Positions 44,074-54,086 are shown, numbered from the stretch's first letter. The stretch: 64,000 nt of DNA from Clostridium neonatale (GCF_001458595.1 NZ_LN890326.1:187762-251761), one strand, 5' to 3'. Translations and numbers: made by a program. The notes: generated by a model from the sequence alone, not told the origin.

Positions 44074-44532
44074 GGAGTACTCCGTATTTTCTTTTGGAGT
44101 ACTCCAAATAAAAAAAGTGTGCAAAAAAATCTTAGTGTTTCTTAGTGTACAGCATTATAACGTTTCAGACAAAAAAAATTATCTAATTCCTTTAAAATTG
44201 GCCTTGATATAAATTGATAGTTAAATGAACGCTTCAAAAAAGTTAGGGTTTGTTATGGTGCAACGTTCGGAAAAATACTAGCATTTTATACGGAACGTTC
44301 TTATAGAGCACTACATAAATATACTGCTCCAAAGCCAGTAATAGACAGGTATTTCAATGTAGTACTTTTTTATTTGTTCGTTTTGTAAATTTAATGGAAC
44401 GTTCCATATTTATCTTAGCAAATCCTAGCATTTTAAACGAACGTTACTTTTAAGAAGCTCCGATTTGAGAGTGTTTACAATGTTGTACAACATATTCGTG
44501 TTGTTTTGTAAATTTTAATAAAGTACTCCATA
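44074..44532. repeat. family of palindromes with dispersed repeats
   Basis: Non-coding. Perfect palindromes: GGAGTACTCC (44074-44083), a 16-mer centred on GTAC (44093-44108), ATGGAACGTTCCAT (44394-44407) and ATGTTGTACAACAT (44480-44493). Related words are GAACGTTC (44293-44300), AACGTT (44262, 44440) and AGTACT (44361). Flanks repeat too: CTAGCATTTTA (44278, 44425) and TTTTGTAAATTT (44381, 44504). Function unknown: origin, partition site or multi-operator region. Confidence 0.6.
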
Positions 44533-44555
44533 TCTTTCATGATCTAATTCAAATT

Positions 44556-44975
44556 TCTTTTTTAGGGTTGCCGAAATTGCCGAAATATTATTTGATATAT
44601 TTGTTATAAGGTTGTAAGATTTCTGACAAGGCTGAAATTCACAATATGACGACTCAAAAATATAATATAGCTCCATATACTTCTTTTTTATAGTGGGGAA
44701 AAATTATTTTTGTATACATATATAAAGTCAAGTTTTGACAAGTTCTTGATAATAGAATACTAAGTTTTCTAAGCTATATATATTTAAAACTTTTAATAAT
44801 TTCTTTTTTTAGGAGTTCAAAAAGTTCATTTACCCTTTTTATGGACTCAGAAAAGTCAGAAATGTTTATTCTAATTAAAATATTTTAAACTCTTTTTCTA
44901 TAACTTCTCTCCCCTTTTTGTGGCCTGTAAAAACTGTTGTTCTTTTTTAGAGACTCCAAAAACTCAATATATTAT
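44556..44975. repeat. T-tract units each followed by a 9-bp-period duplication
   Basis: Five units start with a run of five to seven T, then a purine-rich triplet, then two 9-bp imperfect copies: TTGCCGAAA twice (44569-44586), AGTTCA at 44815 and 44824, TCAGAAA at 44848 and 44857, CTGT at 44926 and 44935, ACTC at 44954 and 44963. The duplicated words differ between units but the 9-bp period is constant. No coding potential seen. Unknown function. Confidence 0.55.
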
Positions 44976-45079
44976 TTATTAAATTGATTATTGTAATATG
45001 ATATAAGCATAATATAAGTCCTATATATAGCTATTATTGAGCTTTTACGCAATTTATTATAATTTAAATTTTTGCCCTA

Positions 45080-45094
45080 TTTTTTGCCCCTTAT
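45080..45094 (+). repeat. candidate attR core
   Basis: TTTTTTGCCCCTTAT, identical to 32066-32080 and in the same orientation, preceded by TTTTTGCCCTA. DNA from here to 45267 looks like the native upstream region of the SleB-like gene. Confidence 0.6.
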
Positions 45095-45267
45095 TATATG
45101 TGACTAATAGGGATTTTAAAATATTATCTGATTAGTTAATTATGACTTTTTGAAGGTTTAAGAATGATAGGAAATATACAAAATCGAACAATCTCACCTT
45201 TTTTAATGTATATAATTACTCCTTCTGGCAATAATATTATTTGTCGTGATAAGCGAAGGAGGGTTTT

Positions 45268-45843
45268 ATGAAAAAAATATATAGTATTTTTTTTGCTACA
45301 TTAATAATCTGTCTTTGTGTTATTAATATCAATACAGCTTATGCTAAAAGCCAAAACTCAGGTTTTAGTACAAATTTAATTAAATCTGATAATTATTCAA
45401 ATAAATCAGTATTAACTAATAAAAATAATTATACTGATGTTAGTGTTTTTAGCTATGCAACACAACAATTATATATAACACAAGATGACATAGAGTTAAT
45501 GGCAAAGCTTGTTGCAGCAGAAAGTATTGGCGAGCCATATACGGGTAAAATAGCAGTTGCATCTGTTGTTCTAAATCGTGTCGCTAATCCAAAATTTCCA
45601 AATAGTATTCAAGGAGTGATTTTTCAAAAAAATGCTTTTTCATGCGTTAGAAACAACCAGATTATAAGCACTCCTAATGAGGACTGTTATAGAGCTGTAT
45701 ATGAAGCAATAAATGGTAGTGATCCAACAAATAAAGCTTTATTCTTTTACAATCCTGCTATTGCTACATGCAATTGGATGAAACAAAGCAATAAAGTTAA
45801 TGAGACAATAATTGGTCATCACACATTTTTCAAAATCGAATAG
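45268..45843 (+). CDS. secreted SleB-like cell-wall hydrolase (Hydrolase_2)
   Basis: 191 residues with a signal peptide (IFFATLIICLCVININTAYA) and a low-complexity linker, then a C-terminal Hydrolase_2 domain from about residue 75: ELMAKLVAAESIGEPYTGKI, SVVLNRVANPKFPNSIQGVI and AINGSDPTNKALFFYNP. The catalytic Glu is in AAESIGE. Family members are lytic enzymes that act on spore cortex or vegetative peptidoglycan. A peptidoglycan-binding domain is absent, so it is shorter than SleB. It starts at ATG 45268 behind AAGGAGGG and lies just outside the element. Confidence 0.88.
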   Translation: MKKIYSIFFATLIICLCVININTAYAKSQNSGFSTNLIKSDNYSNKSVLTNKNNYTDVSVFSYATQQLYITQDDIELMAKLVAAESIGEPYTGKIAVASVVLNRVANPKFPNSIQGVIFQKNAFSCVRNNQIISTPNEDCYRAVYEAINGSDPTNKALFFYNPAIATCNWMKQSNKVNETIIGHHTFFKIE

Positions 45844-45861
45844 AATATAATTATATAAAAA

Positions 45862-45898
45862 ATAGACTATCCTTTAATATGAATTTAGGATAGTCTAT
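45862..45898. terminator. bidirectional terminator between the SleB-like gene and iadA
   Basis: 12-bp arms ATAGACTATCCT and complement, 13-base loop, A/T runs on both sides, between converging genes. Confidence 0.85.
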
Positions 45899-45934
45899 CT
45901 TAATTTTTATTCAAAAATGAAAATTAAAAACTTT

Positions 45935-47107
45935 CTATTCAAAGTACCCTTTAACTATAGCTTTTCTATTTTGAACCATTATTTTACCTTTAGCAATTAC
46001 AGTTTCAATCTCTAGTGATTCCTTATTAACCATTACTAAATCTGCATCTTTTCCATTTTGAATAATCCCTTTATCTTTCAAGCATAATCTTTCTGCTACA
46101 TTAGATGTGATAACTTTTAATGCTAACTCTATTGAAACATCAAAATCTTTGATTGCTGAACATACTTCATCATATAAAGATTTAACAGAACATATTCCAT
46201 AACTTATTAAATTACCATCTTTATCAAAGTTGGGTAGGCTTCCATTTCCATCAGATGAAAAAGTTATATTTTCTATAGGTACATTATTATCAATTAAAAA
46301 TTTTAATGCTTTTCCTGCCCTAAATTCTCCTTCTTCTAAATTATCTGGATCACAGCTAGTAGTCAAATCTATAAATCCACCTTCTTTAGTGTATCTTATT
46401 CCATCTTGAAGTAAATCACTATTTCTATTTATATGGGTAGGTAATAATTGTGATGCAGGTATCTCAGTGCCCTCTATTAAATCAAACAAGTACTTTAATC
46501 TTCTCGCTCCATCTCCTAAATGAATATTAACTATTCCACATTTACCAGATAAAATTCCTCCTACTCTACTTTCTGCTATAGTCCTTAAAAATTCTTCATA
46601 TGTAGCCTGTGAACTTCTATTGTCCGATATAGCTATTTCTCCAACACCTATAAACTCTTCTATTAGCAATAAATCTCCCTTTATAGATCCTGTTAATGTT
46701 TTTACTGGAATTTCATATGATCCGGTGTAGCAATACACTGATAATCCAAGGTTTTTTAAAGATTTTGCTTTAGCAATTAAAGATTTAGAACTTCTACATA
46801 CGTTATCTGTTCCAATACATCCAACCAAAGTAGTTATTCCTGATTCTGTTATTGTTGATAGTCCAATTTCTGGTGTTCTTGTCTCATATCCACCTTCTCC
46901 ACCGCCTCCAAGTATGTGCACATGTGAATCTATAAAACCTGGAAATAATAATTTTCCGTGTCCATCAATTATTTCTATATCTAATTCTACATTTTGTATA
47001 TTTAGTGAATCATAAATCCCTTCTATTTTTTCTCCTACTACTAGGACATCTTTTACCCCGATATATCTAGGTGAATATACCTCACACCCTTTAATAATAG
47101 TTATCAT
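45935..47107 (-). CDS. iadA: isoaspartyl dipeptidase (beta-aspartyl peptidase)
   Basis: 390 residues of the amidohydrolase superfamily. The metal block is LFPGFIDSHVHILGGGGEGG, followed by IGVGEIAISDNRSSQ, VNIHLGDGARRL, LLPTHINRNSDLLQDG and the catalytic Asp in ITFSSDGNGSLPNFD. It hydrolyses beta-aspartyl dipeptides arising from damaged proteins. It starts at ATG 47107 behind AAAGGAGAG and is monocistronic between two hairpins. Confidence 0.93.
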   Translation of the reverse strand: MITIIKGCEVYSPRYIGVKDVLVVGEKIEGIYDSLNIQNVELDIEIIDGHGKLLFPGFIDSHVHILGGGGEGGYETRTPEIGLSTITESGITTLVGCIGTDNVCRSSKSLIAKAKSLKNLGLSVYCYTGSYEIPVKTLTGSIKGDLLLIEEFIGVGEIAISDNRSSQATYEEFLRTIAESRVGGILSGKCGIVNIHLGDGARRLKYLFDLIEGTEIPASQLLPTHINRNSDLLQDGIRYTKEGGFIDLTTSCDPDNLEEGEFRAGKALKFLIDNNVPIENITFSSDGNGSLPNFDKDGNLISYGICSVKSLYDEVCSAIKDFDVSIELALKVITSNVAERLCLKDKGIIQNGKDADLVMVNKESLEIETVIAKGKIMVQNRKAIVKGYFE

Positions 47108-47139
47108 ATATACTTCTCTCCTTTAAATTTAAAATAAAA

Positions 47140-47181
47140 GATAATCTAATGATATATAAAATCACATATCATTAGATTATC
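47140..47181 (-). terminator. terminator of the TPR-protein gene
   Basis: 16-bp arms GATAATCTAATGATAT and complement with a 10-base loop. On the minus strand it is followed by TTTTATTTTAAATTT. Confidence 0.83.
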
Positions 47182-47209
47182 CTTAAAAAGCAATTCAATT
47201 CAGTTTTTA

Positions 47210-48529
47210 TTAACTATTTAAAATATTAACTATATAATCATTTATATATATTGATCCTGGAAACTTAATAATTAATTCATTTGCATATGCTTTACTTTTT
47301 TCTTTATCTACAGAATTAGTTAACATAGCCAATTCATATAAAGCACCTTCTGTATATGCTCCAATTGGATACTCTTTATAATATTCTTCATATTGCTTTA
47401 TAGCCAACTCATTTTTCATAAGCATAGATAAGTTACTTGCTCTATAAAATAAAATGTGCTCTTTATAATCATTATTTTCACAAAAATCGTATGCTTTATC
47501 GAATTCTATCTCTGCATTCTCATAATCCTTTTGATTATAATATTCTAATCCCATATTATAATAGTTTACTACACCTTCTGAATTTATTAAATTAACAGCC
47601 TGTCTATATAAATATATATTCTCACTTCCGATATTTTCTTTATTTATTCCTCTTACTTCATCTACAAGAGCATCAATATTTTTATTTGATATTAGTCCTT
47701 TTATCTTTTCAGCATCAAAAACTGTACCTGTATTCTCATTATCATTGTTATTATCTTCATCACTATGCATTTCTTCATCAGTTTCAGCCTTCTTATTATC
47801 CATTTCATCTTTTTTATCTTGTTTCCTAGAATCACTATTTTCTTTATTTAAATTTTTTTCTTTATCATTACTTGTAATTAAATTATTACTGCTTTTATTA
47901 TTAAATAAATTTTCATAATTATTTCTCATGAATAGAGTAATAAAACTGCATATAATAATTATTGTAATAAATAAAATAGTTGATAATATAATTTTTTTTG
48001 AAGATTTCTTTTTTAGTTTATATCCTCCAAAATCAATCAATTCTTTTTGAATTCTAATAGCCTCTTTATCATTACAATCTATCTTTAATGCTTTCTCTAT
48101 ATAATCATAAGCCTTGCTATAATCTCCCTTTTTTTGATAGCAAATAGCCAGTCCAGTATTTACTTTTATAGAATTAAAATCGCTTAATGCACATCTTGAA
48201 AGCAATTCTAACGCTAGTTCAATATTCAATTTTTTCAATGCTTCTTCTGATCTTTCGTATAAATCTAATCTCTCAAAATCACTTTGAGCATCCTTTATAT
48301 AATTTGATGCAATAGTATCGTTGTTTAATTCCTTATTCAATTTCCATACTGTTATAGCTTCATTTAATCTTCCTTTTTGATACAAGAGCATTCCTTTAAA
48401 ATTCAAAATTGAAGAGTTATTTAATTCTTCTGAAAGCGCTAATTCACAGATATCTAATGCATTATCAATCTTACCTTGTTCATATAAACTCATAGCTTTC
48501 TCATATAATTTTCTCGATTTTTTTTCCAT
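47210..48529 (-). CDS. TPR-repeat protein with one central membrane helix
   Basis: 439 residues. The N-terminal half has tetratricopeptide repeats (KLYEKAMSLYEQGKIDNALD, ILNFKGMLLYQKGRLNEAIT, GLAICYQKKGDYSKAYDYIE). A membrane helix follows (KIILSTILFITIIIICSFIT, about 180-200), then a charged linker and further TPRs (NMGLEYYNQKDYENAEIEFD). It is likely a scaffold spanning the membrane. ATG 48529 is preferred to the TTG 48535 because AAGGGGA is then well placed. No partner is evident in the neighbourhood. Confidence 0.85.
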   Translation of the reverse strand: MEKKSRKLYEKAMSLYEQGKIDNALDICELALSEELNNSSILNFKGMLLYQKGRLNEAITVWKLNKELNNDTIASNYIKDAQSDFERLDLYERSEEALKKLNIELALELLSRCALSDFNSIKVNTGLAICYQKKGDYSKAYDYIEKALKIDCNDKEAIRIQKELIDFGGYKLKKKSSKKIILSTILFITIIIICSFITLFMRNNYENLFNNKSSNNLITSNDKEKNLNKENSDSRKQDKKDEMDNKKAETDEEMHSDEDNNNDNENTGTVFDAEKIKGLISNKNIDALVDEVRGINKENIGSENIYLYRQAVNLINSEGVVNYYNMGLEYYNQKDYENAEIEFDKAYDFCENNDYKEHILFYRASNLSMLMKNELAIKQYEEYYKEYPIGAYTEGALYELAMLTNSVDKEKSKAYANELIIKFPGSIYINDYIVNILNS

Positions 48530-48603
48530 AAACAATCCCCTTATTTATAAGTAAAATCTGTGCTATATATAGTATATAATTTAATACTAATATTTACAAT
48601 AAA

Positions 48604-48630
48604 AGCCGCCCCAAAATACTTGAGACGGCT
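48604..48630 (-). terminator. terminator of ptsI
   Basis: AGCCG/CGGCT arms with partial inner pairing and a T-rich minus-strand exit, 16 bp after the ptsI stop. Confidence 0.7.
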
Positions 48631-48646
48631 ATTAAAAGAATATATA

Positions 48647-50266
48647 TTATTCTTGTTCTAACATTATTTTTTTAGCATTTAAGATTGAAGTAGCACTCAT
48701 TGAGAACTCATCTAATCCATATTCAACTAATGTAGGGATAGCAGCTTCATCTCCTGCCATTTCTCCACACATTCCAACCCATTTACCGTGCTTATGAGCT
48801 CCATCAATTGTCATCTTTATTAATCTTAATACAGCTGGGTGCATTGGATTGTAAAGATATGAAACTTTTTCGCTCATTCTATCAGCAGCTAATGTATATT
48901 GGATTAAGTCATTTGTTCCGATTGAGAAGAAATCAACATGTTTAGCTAATTCATCAGCATAAACTGCTGCAGCTGGAATCTCAACCATGATACCCCATTG
49001 AATATCTTCTGAATATGCTTTTCCTTCAGCTTTTAATTCTGCTTTACATTCTTCAACAACTTCTTTCGCTTGTTCGAATTCTTGTAATCCTGAAATCATT
49101 GGGAACATAACTGCAAGCTTACCAAATACAGAAGCTCTAAGTAATGCTCTTAATTGAACTTTAAATATGTCTTTTCTATCTAAACAAAGTCTTATTGCTC
49201 TATATCCTAAGAACGGATTCATTTCTTCTGGTAATGGTAAGTATGGAAGAGTCTTATCTCCACCTATATCTAAAGTTCTGATAACAACTTGCTTACCTTC
49301 CATTTTTTCAAGAACAAATTTATAGCTTTCAAATTGTTCTTCTTCAGTTGGTGCACTATCTCTATCCATATATAAAAATTCAGTTCTGAATAAACCTACA
49401 CCATCACCACCGTTTGCTATAACTCCAAGAACATCTTCTGGTTTACCAATGTTTCCGCAAACTTCTATTCTTCTACCTGATTTAGTAGTAGTTTTTACAT
49501 CTATTAATTTCTTTAATTCTTCTTGTTCTTGTCTAAATTTTTCTTTCTTAGCCTTATATTCAGCTAAAATATCATCTGAAGGATTTATGATTACATCACC
49601 AGTTAATCCATCAACTATAACAGAATCTCCATTTTTAACACTGTCTGTTATATCTCCTAAGCCAAGAACTGCTGGTATTTCTAAAGTTCTAGCCATAATT
49701 GCTGCATGTGAAGTTCTTCCACCTATATTTGTGATAAAACCTACAACCTTACTTCTATCTAATCCAGCTGTATCTGATGGTGTTAAATCATGTGCTACTA
49801 CTACAGTATTTTCTTCTGTTATAGCTAAAGAATCTCCACCTTTTCCTGCAAAATTTGATAAAATTCTTTTTGAAACGTCTTTTATATCAGCCGCTCTTTC
49901 TCTCATATATTCATTATCCATTGACTCAAATATAGCAACGAATGTATTTGTAACATTTTCAATAGCTTTTAAACCATTTAAATTGTTGTTTTCGATTTCA
50001 CTCATCATAGCACCAGTAAATTCTGGATCATCTAATAATGTGATGTGAGCTTCGAATACTTCTGCTTTTTCTGCTCCCATTTCAGTTGCAGCTTTAACCT
50101 TTATAGCCTCTAATTGTGATTTTGAATCATCTAATGCTTTTTGCATTTTTGCCTTTTCTGTATCAACATCAGTAATTTTTGCATCAGTTACAACTATTTC
50201 TTCATCTACGTGCAAAAATACTTTTCCTATTGCATATCCTTTAGAAGCAGCAATACCTTTTTTCAT
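48647..50266 (-). CDS. ptsI: PTS enzyme I (phosphoenolpyruvate-protein phosphotransferase)
   Basis: 539 residues. Enzyme I takes phosphate from PEP and passes it to HPr for all PTS sugars, including the GalNAc-type PTS in this window. The phosphohistidine is in [20 protein letters not shown]. The PEP domain shows [36 protein letters not shown] and [22 protein letters not shown] 50266 ([10 protein letters not shown]) is chosen because GGAGGAG lies upstream; the frame is open further 5'. ptsH is not adjacent. Confidence 0.96.
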   Translation of the reverse strand: MKKGIAASKGYAIGKVFLHVDEEIVVTDAKITDVDTEKAKMQKALDDSKSQLEAIKVKAATEMGAEKAEVFEAHITLLDDPEFTGAMMSEIENNNLNGLKAIENVTNTFVAIFESMDNEYMRERAADIKDVSKRILSNFAGKGGDSLAITEENTVVVAHDLTPSDTAGLDRSKVVGFITNIGGRTSHAAIMARTLEIPAVLGLGDITDSVKNGDSVIVDGLTGDVIINPSDDILAEYKAKKEKFRQEQEELKKLIDVKTTTKSGRRIEVCGNIGKPEDVLGVIANGGDGVGLFRTEFLYMDRDSAPTEEEQFESYKFVLEKMEGKQVVIRTLDIGGDKTLPYLPLPEEMNPFLGYRAIRLCLDRKDIFKVQLRALLRASVFGKLAVMFPMISGLQEFEQAKEVVEECKAELKAEGKAYSEDIQWGIMVEIPAAAVYADELAKHVDFFSIGTNDLIQYTLAADRMSEKVSYLYNPMHPAVLRLIKMTIDGAHKHGKWVGMCGEMAGDEAAIPTLVEYGLDEFSMSATSILNAKKIMLEQE

Positions 50267-50525
50267 AATATGGAACTCCTCCTTGAATGTATATTTTCTT
50301 CTCAAATTAATTAATTTAGTACTCTATATGGTGTCTGCAATTACTATTTTAGTATAAACAACTACAATTATAACATACTTTTTGTGAATTTTAACAGTTT
50401 GTTATAATTTTTTTTATGTAATAAACTATTAAATTATACATTTTTTATTAATTCAATGTATTATATTTAACTTATTTTTTAAAATTTGAGCATATAAGTT
50501 AAATATAATACATTTTGTATTTTTT

Positions 50526-51563
50526 CTATAAATCATCAACTAATGTCGCAGCTTTGGCATAAGCCGTAGATCTTGCTTCAAAGAAATCAGTCTTAACTGA
50601 ATTGGCATTAGATAAACTATCCACCCATGAGGCTGGATTTTTATCATACTCAGTTGAATATAGAGGCTCTAAATTTATCTCTCTAAGTCTTTTGTTACCT
50701 AGGTATTTTATGTAGTCTTCAATTAACTTTTTATTTATTCCTTGTATATTATCTCCAATAACATAATGTCCCCAAAGAATTTCTTGGCTTACTCCATATT
50801 CCATCATCTCTCTTAATTCACTCTTTATTTCATTTGTGAATAGTTCTGGATTTTCATTTTGTAATTCTTTTATTATATTTCTAAATAACCAAAGATGTGT
50901 ATTTTCATCTCTGTTAATATATCTAATCTCCTGTGCAGATCCAGGCATTTTCCCATTTCTTTCTAAATTATAAAAGAACATAAATCCTGAATAGAAATAG
51001 ATTCCCTCCAATATATAATTAGCCATTAGCGCCTTTAATAGGTTTGTTTCTGTTGGATTATCTATAAATTGATTATATAAATCTCCAATAAATTTATTTC
51101 TATTTAAAAGAATCTCATCATCTTTCCATTGATATAGTATTTCATTTCTCTTTTCTGGAGAACAAATGCTATCAAGCATATAGCTATAACTTTGAGAATG
51201 TACTGCTTCTTGGAAACTTTGTATTGTTAAGCATAGATTTACTTCACTAGCAGTTATATAGTTATTAATATTTCCTAAATTAGCAGTTTGAATCGAATCT
51301 AAAAAGATTAAAAATGATAATATCTTATCATAAGCAGTTCTTTCTTCCTCAGATAATTTCTTATAATCTTTTAAATCTTGAGAAAGATTAACTTCTTCAG
51401 GTATCCAAAAGTTATTCATTCCTTGCCTATACCAATCTGACACCCAAGTATATTTCATATTATTAAAATCATTTAAATTAGTAGTATTTCCATTTATAAT
51501 TCTCTTCTTACTTATTTCCCTATCCCCAAATTCGTTAAAAAGGGGTTTTTTTTCAATTTTCAT
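50526..51563 (-). CDS. nrdB: ribonucleotide reductase class Ia, small (radical) subunit
   Basis: 345 residues. It carries the diiron-tyrosyl radical cofactor: ligand residues are seen in SFLIFLDSIQTANL (Asp), IQSFQEAVHSQSYSYMLD (Glu, His and the radical Tyr), ILEGIYFYSGFMFFYN and INRDENTHLWLFRNI. With NrdA it reduces ribonucleotides under oxygen. It starts at ATG 51563 behind ATAGGAG, about 105 bp after nrdA. An oxygen-dependent enzyme in a Clostridium presumably supports DNA synthesis at low oxygen or in repair. Confidence 0.94.
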   Translation of the reverse strand: MKIEKKPLFNEFGDREISKKRIINGNTTNLNDFNNMKYTWVSDWYRQGMNNFWIPEEVNLSQDLKDYKKLSEEERTAYDKILSFLIFLDSIQTANLGNINNYITASEVNLCLTIQSFQEAVHSQSYSYMLDSICSPEKRNEILYQWKDDEILLNRNKFIGDLYNQFIDNPTETNLLKALMANYILEGIYFYSGFMFFYNLERNGKMPGSAQEIRYINRDENTHLWLFRNIIKELQNENPELFTNEIKSELREMMEYGVSQEILWGHYVIGDNIQGINKKLIEDYIKYLGNKRLREINLEPLYSTEYDKNPASWVDSLSNANSVKTDFFEARSTAYAKAATLVDDL

Positions 51564-51668
51564 AAAATATTACTCCTATCATTAATTAAACATTTATATT
51601 TATCAATTTAAATGTATATCTTTAGAATACTTATTCTTGTATTCTTATATTCCTAAGAATACATATTT

Positions 51669-53900
51669 CTAAGCTGAACAGCTCTCACATTCTGACACTT
51701 CTAAGGATTTTGATCTTACATAATATATAGATTTAACTTTACATTTACATGCCTCTATATATAAATTCATTATTTGTCGCATTGTATAATCACTTGTTAT
51801 ATAAAGGTTAAAAGATTGCCCCTGATCAATATGTCTTTGACGTATCCCATTTATTTGTACTGACCATTTTTGCTCTATATTATATGCAGAATTATAATAC
51901 CAGTAATTATCATCACAAAGGCTTGGTGCTGTTTTAGGAATTATGCTTCCTTTTTTCTCTTCCAAATAAAATCTAGACATTATTGGATCAATACCTTCAG
52001 ACGTTCCTGCTATAGTCGCAGTTGATCCATTAGGTGCTATAGCTATTAAATATCCATTTCTAAGCCCATTCTTATTTACTTCTTCTTTTAACTTAATCCA
52101 CTTTTCATCATTATAATGTCTTAATTCAAAATAAGCTCCATTCTCCCAATCTGAACCTTTAAATAATTCATATGCTCCTTTTTCTTTAGAAATTTTCATA
52201 CTTGATTTTATAGCATAATAATTTATTTTTTCATAAACTTCATCTGCAAAATTCTTATGTTTTTCTTCCGTCCAATGAATTTTATTATTAGCAAGCATAT
52301 GATGATATCCGCTTGTTCCAAGTCCTATTGCTCTATATTTTTTATTAGTTATCTCTGCAAATGGAACTGAATAATAATTTAAATCTATAACATTATCCAT
52401 TGCTCTTATTTGAGTTTCAACAACATATTCCACTTCTTCATCGTTGCAAACATCTATATTTCCAAGTACTACTGATGAAAGATTACATACTACGAAATCA
52501 CCTGGAATTATTTTATTAATTACAGAATATCCTTCTTCAGACTCTACAATTTTATTGCCCTCAATTTTCATAGGACTCATATTTTGCATTATTTCTGTAC
52601 ACAAATTAGAAGAATATATCATTCCTGCATGTTTATTTGGATTCATATCATTTACTGTATCTCTAAAGAATGCAAAAGGGGATCCAGTTTCAGCTGCACT
52701 TTTTATTATTAATCTAACTATATCATTAACTGACATAACTCTTTTGTCAATTCTTTCATCATTTACGCAATCATAATATTTTTCTTCCCATTCTTCTCCA
52801 TAAAAATCTTCTAGAGAATATCCCTTAACTAATTTTATCTCGTGAGGACACATCATATACCAGTCTGCATCAATATCATTTTCTGCAAGTTTCCAAAACA
52901 AATCTGGATAACATATCCCGGGAAATACATCATGTGCCTTCTTTCTATCGTCTCCATTATTAGTTCTTATTTGTAAAAATTCCGGAATATCTTTATGCCA
53001 TGCATCAAGCCATATTGCTACTGAACCATTTCTTACACCCAATTGATCTACAGCAACTGCTGTATCATTAAATAGCTTTACCCAAGGAATAACTCCTCCA
53101 GAAGCACCTTTAAAACCTCTTATAGAAGATCCCAATGCTCTAACTTTTCCAATATATATTCCCATTCCGCCACCGAATTTTGAAACCTCCGCAAAATTGT
53201 CAAGTGATTTATATATTCCTTCTAAACTATCTTCAACACTATCAATAAAACATGAACTTAATTGATAAAATGGCTTTCTAGCGTTAGACATAGTTGGTGT
53301 TGCCATAGTAGCTTTTAATGAACTTAAAACATCATAAAATCTTTTTGCCCAATATACTCTATTTTCTTTCTTTTCTGGAATTGCTAAATGCATTGCTATA
53401 CCCATAAACATTTGTTGTGGAAGTTCTATGACATCTCTATTAAAATCTTGAACTAGATATCTCTTTGTGATTAAATCTATTCCACTGTAATTAAATATAA
53501 AATCTCTCTCTGGCTTTATTTCTTTTTCTAACTCTAAAATATCTTCCTTTGAGTAATTATCTAATATATATTTCCCGTATAAATTCCTATTAGTCAATTC
53601 TTCTATAAACTCATAATAATTTTTATATAGATCATTTATGCTTTCTATTCCCCTTAACTTTTTAACCTTCTCATACAATTCATATGTATATAATTTAGAC
53701 GCTACGTATTGCCAATTAGGTTCCATATCATTAGTTAGCTCTAGAGAAACTTGTATTAATGATCTTCTTGTTTCACTATAATCCATGTTTTCTCTAACAA
53801 TATGTTTTAGTGCTTTTATTAATTTATCTTCTGTATATATTCCCTCATTATCTTTAATTCCGTCAACAGCATCTTTACACAACTCTTTTATATCAAACAT
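51669..53900 (-). CDS. nrdA: ribonucleotide reductase class Ia, large (catalytic) subunit
   Basis: 743 residues. Catalytic cysteines are visible in YQLSSCFIDSVEDSLEGI, GMIYSSNLCTEIMQNMSP (active-site N-x-C-x-E) and the C-terminal redox tail ECESCSA. GGGMGIYIGKVRALGSSI and IAPNGSTATIAGTSEGIDPI are standard blocks. ATG 53900 (MFDIKELCKD) has GTGGAGG upstream; a GTG at 53912 would include it. It is followed by nrdB in the same operon. No nrdI or nrdH is in the window. Confidence 0.94.
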   Translation of the reverse strand: MFDIKELCKDAVDGIKDNEGIYTEDKLIKALKHIVRENMDYSETRRSLIQVSLELTNDMEPNWQYVASKLYTYELYEKVKKLRGIESINDLYKNYYEFIEELTNRNLYGKYILDNYSKEDILELEKEIKPERDFIFNYSGIDLITKRYLVQDFNRDVIELPQQMFMGIAMHLAIPEKKENRVYWAKRFYDVLSSLKATMATPTMSNARKPFYQLSSCFIDSVEDSLEGIYKSLDNFAEVSKFGGGMGIYIGKVRALGSSIRGFKGASGGVIPWVKLFNDTAVAVDQLGVRNGSVAIWLDAWHKDIPEFLQIRTNNGDDRKKAHDVFPGICYPDLFWKLAENDIDADWYMMCPHEIKLVKGYSLEDFYGEEWEEKYYDCVNDERIDKRVMSVNDIVRLIIKSAAETGSPFAFFRDTVNDMNPNKHAGMIYSSNLCTEIMQNMSPMKIEGNKIVESEEGYSVINKIIPGDFVVCNLSSVVLGNIDVCNDEEVEYVVETQIRAMDNVIDLNYYSVPFAEITNKKYRAIGLGTSGYHHMLANNKIHWTEEKHKNFADEVYEKINYYAIKSSMKISKEKGAYELFKGSDWENGAYFELRHYNDEKWIKLKEEVNKNGLRNGYLIAIAPNGSTATIAGTSEGIDPIMSRFYLEEKKGSIIPKTAPSLCDDNYWYYNSAYNIEQKWSVQINGIRQRHIDQGQSFNLYITSDYTMRQIMNLYIEACKCKVKSIYYVRSKSLEVSECESCSA

Positions 53901-54016
53901 TTCTACCTCCACTATATCTTGTGCATGTTTTAGATTATTTCATACAATATATCGTATATTATAATTATTTGTTTAATATTTGTAAAACTTTAAAATTTCT
54001 AAATTAAGCTAAGAAA

Positions 54017-54054
54017 AAGCAGCTAATCTCTTCTTTTCTACGAATTAACTGCTT
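54017..54054 (-). terminator. terminator of the two-component operon
   Basis: AAGCAG-c-TAAT (54017-54027) pairs with ATTA-a-CTGCTT (54044-54054), one mismatch, 16-base loop, with a T-rich exit on the minus strand. Confidence 0.7.
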
Positions 54055-54086
54055 AAATAATAAATTTTATTTACTAGTATTTTTTC

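Larger units (their letters stand above)
32066..45094. mobile_element. ~13-kb integrated element with integrase and primase-helicase (satellite-like)
   Basis: Bounded by a 15-bp direct repeat, with the integrase gene just inside the left copy. It carries int, many very small genes, a primase-helicase, an excisionase-like protein, a Rha protein, divergent XRE regulators and a secreted cargo protein. It has no capsid, terminase, portal or relaxase genes. The gene set resembles phage satellites or minimal integrative elements, but the order (int at the end of the leftward operon) differs from canonical Gram-positive PICIs. About a quarter of it is non-coding repeat-rich DNA. Confidence 0.8.

Noticed and set aside
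32066..45094. Element as an anti-phage defence island
   Set aside because: No restriction, CRISPR, CBASS, retron or abortive-infection family was recognised. The Rha and XRE proteins are regulatory. The possibility stays open only for the unknown micro-genes.
49449..50048. 199-codon open frame on the plus strand
   Set aside because: Antisense to ptsI, with no ribosome site or family features.
53901..54010. NrdR box upstream of nrdA
   Set aside because: An AT-rich ACAATATATCGTAT-like stretch is present, but it departs from the consensus and no paired second box was seen.
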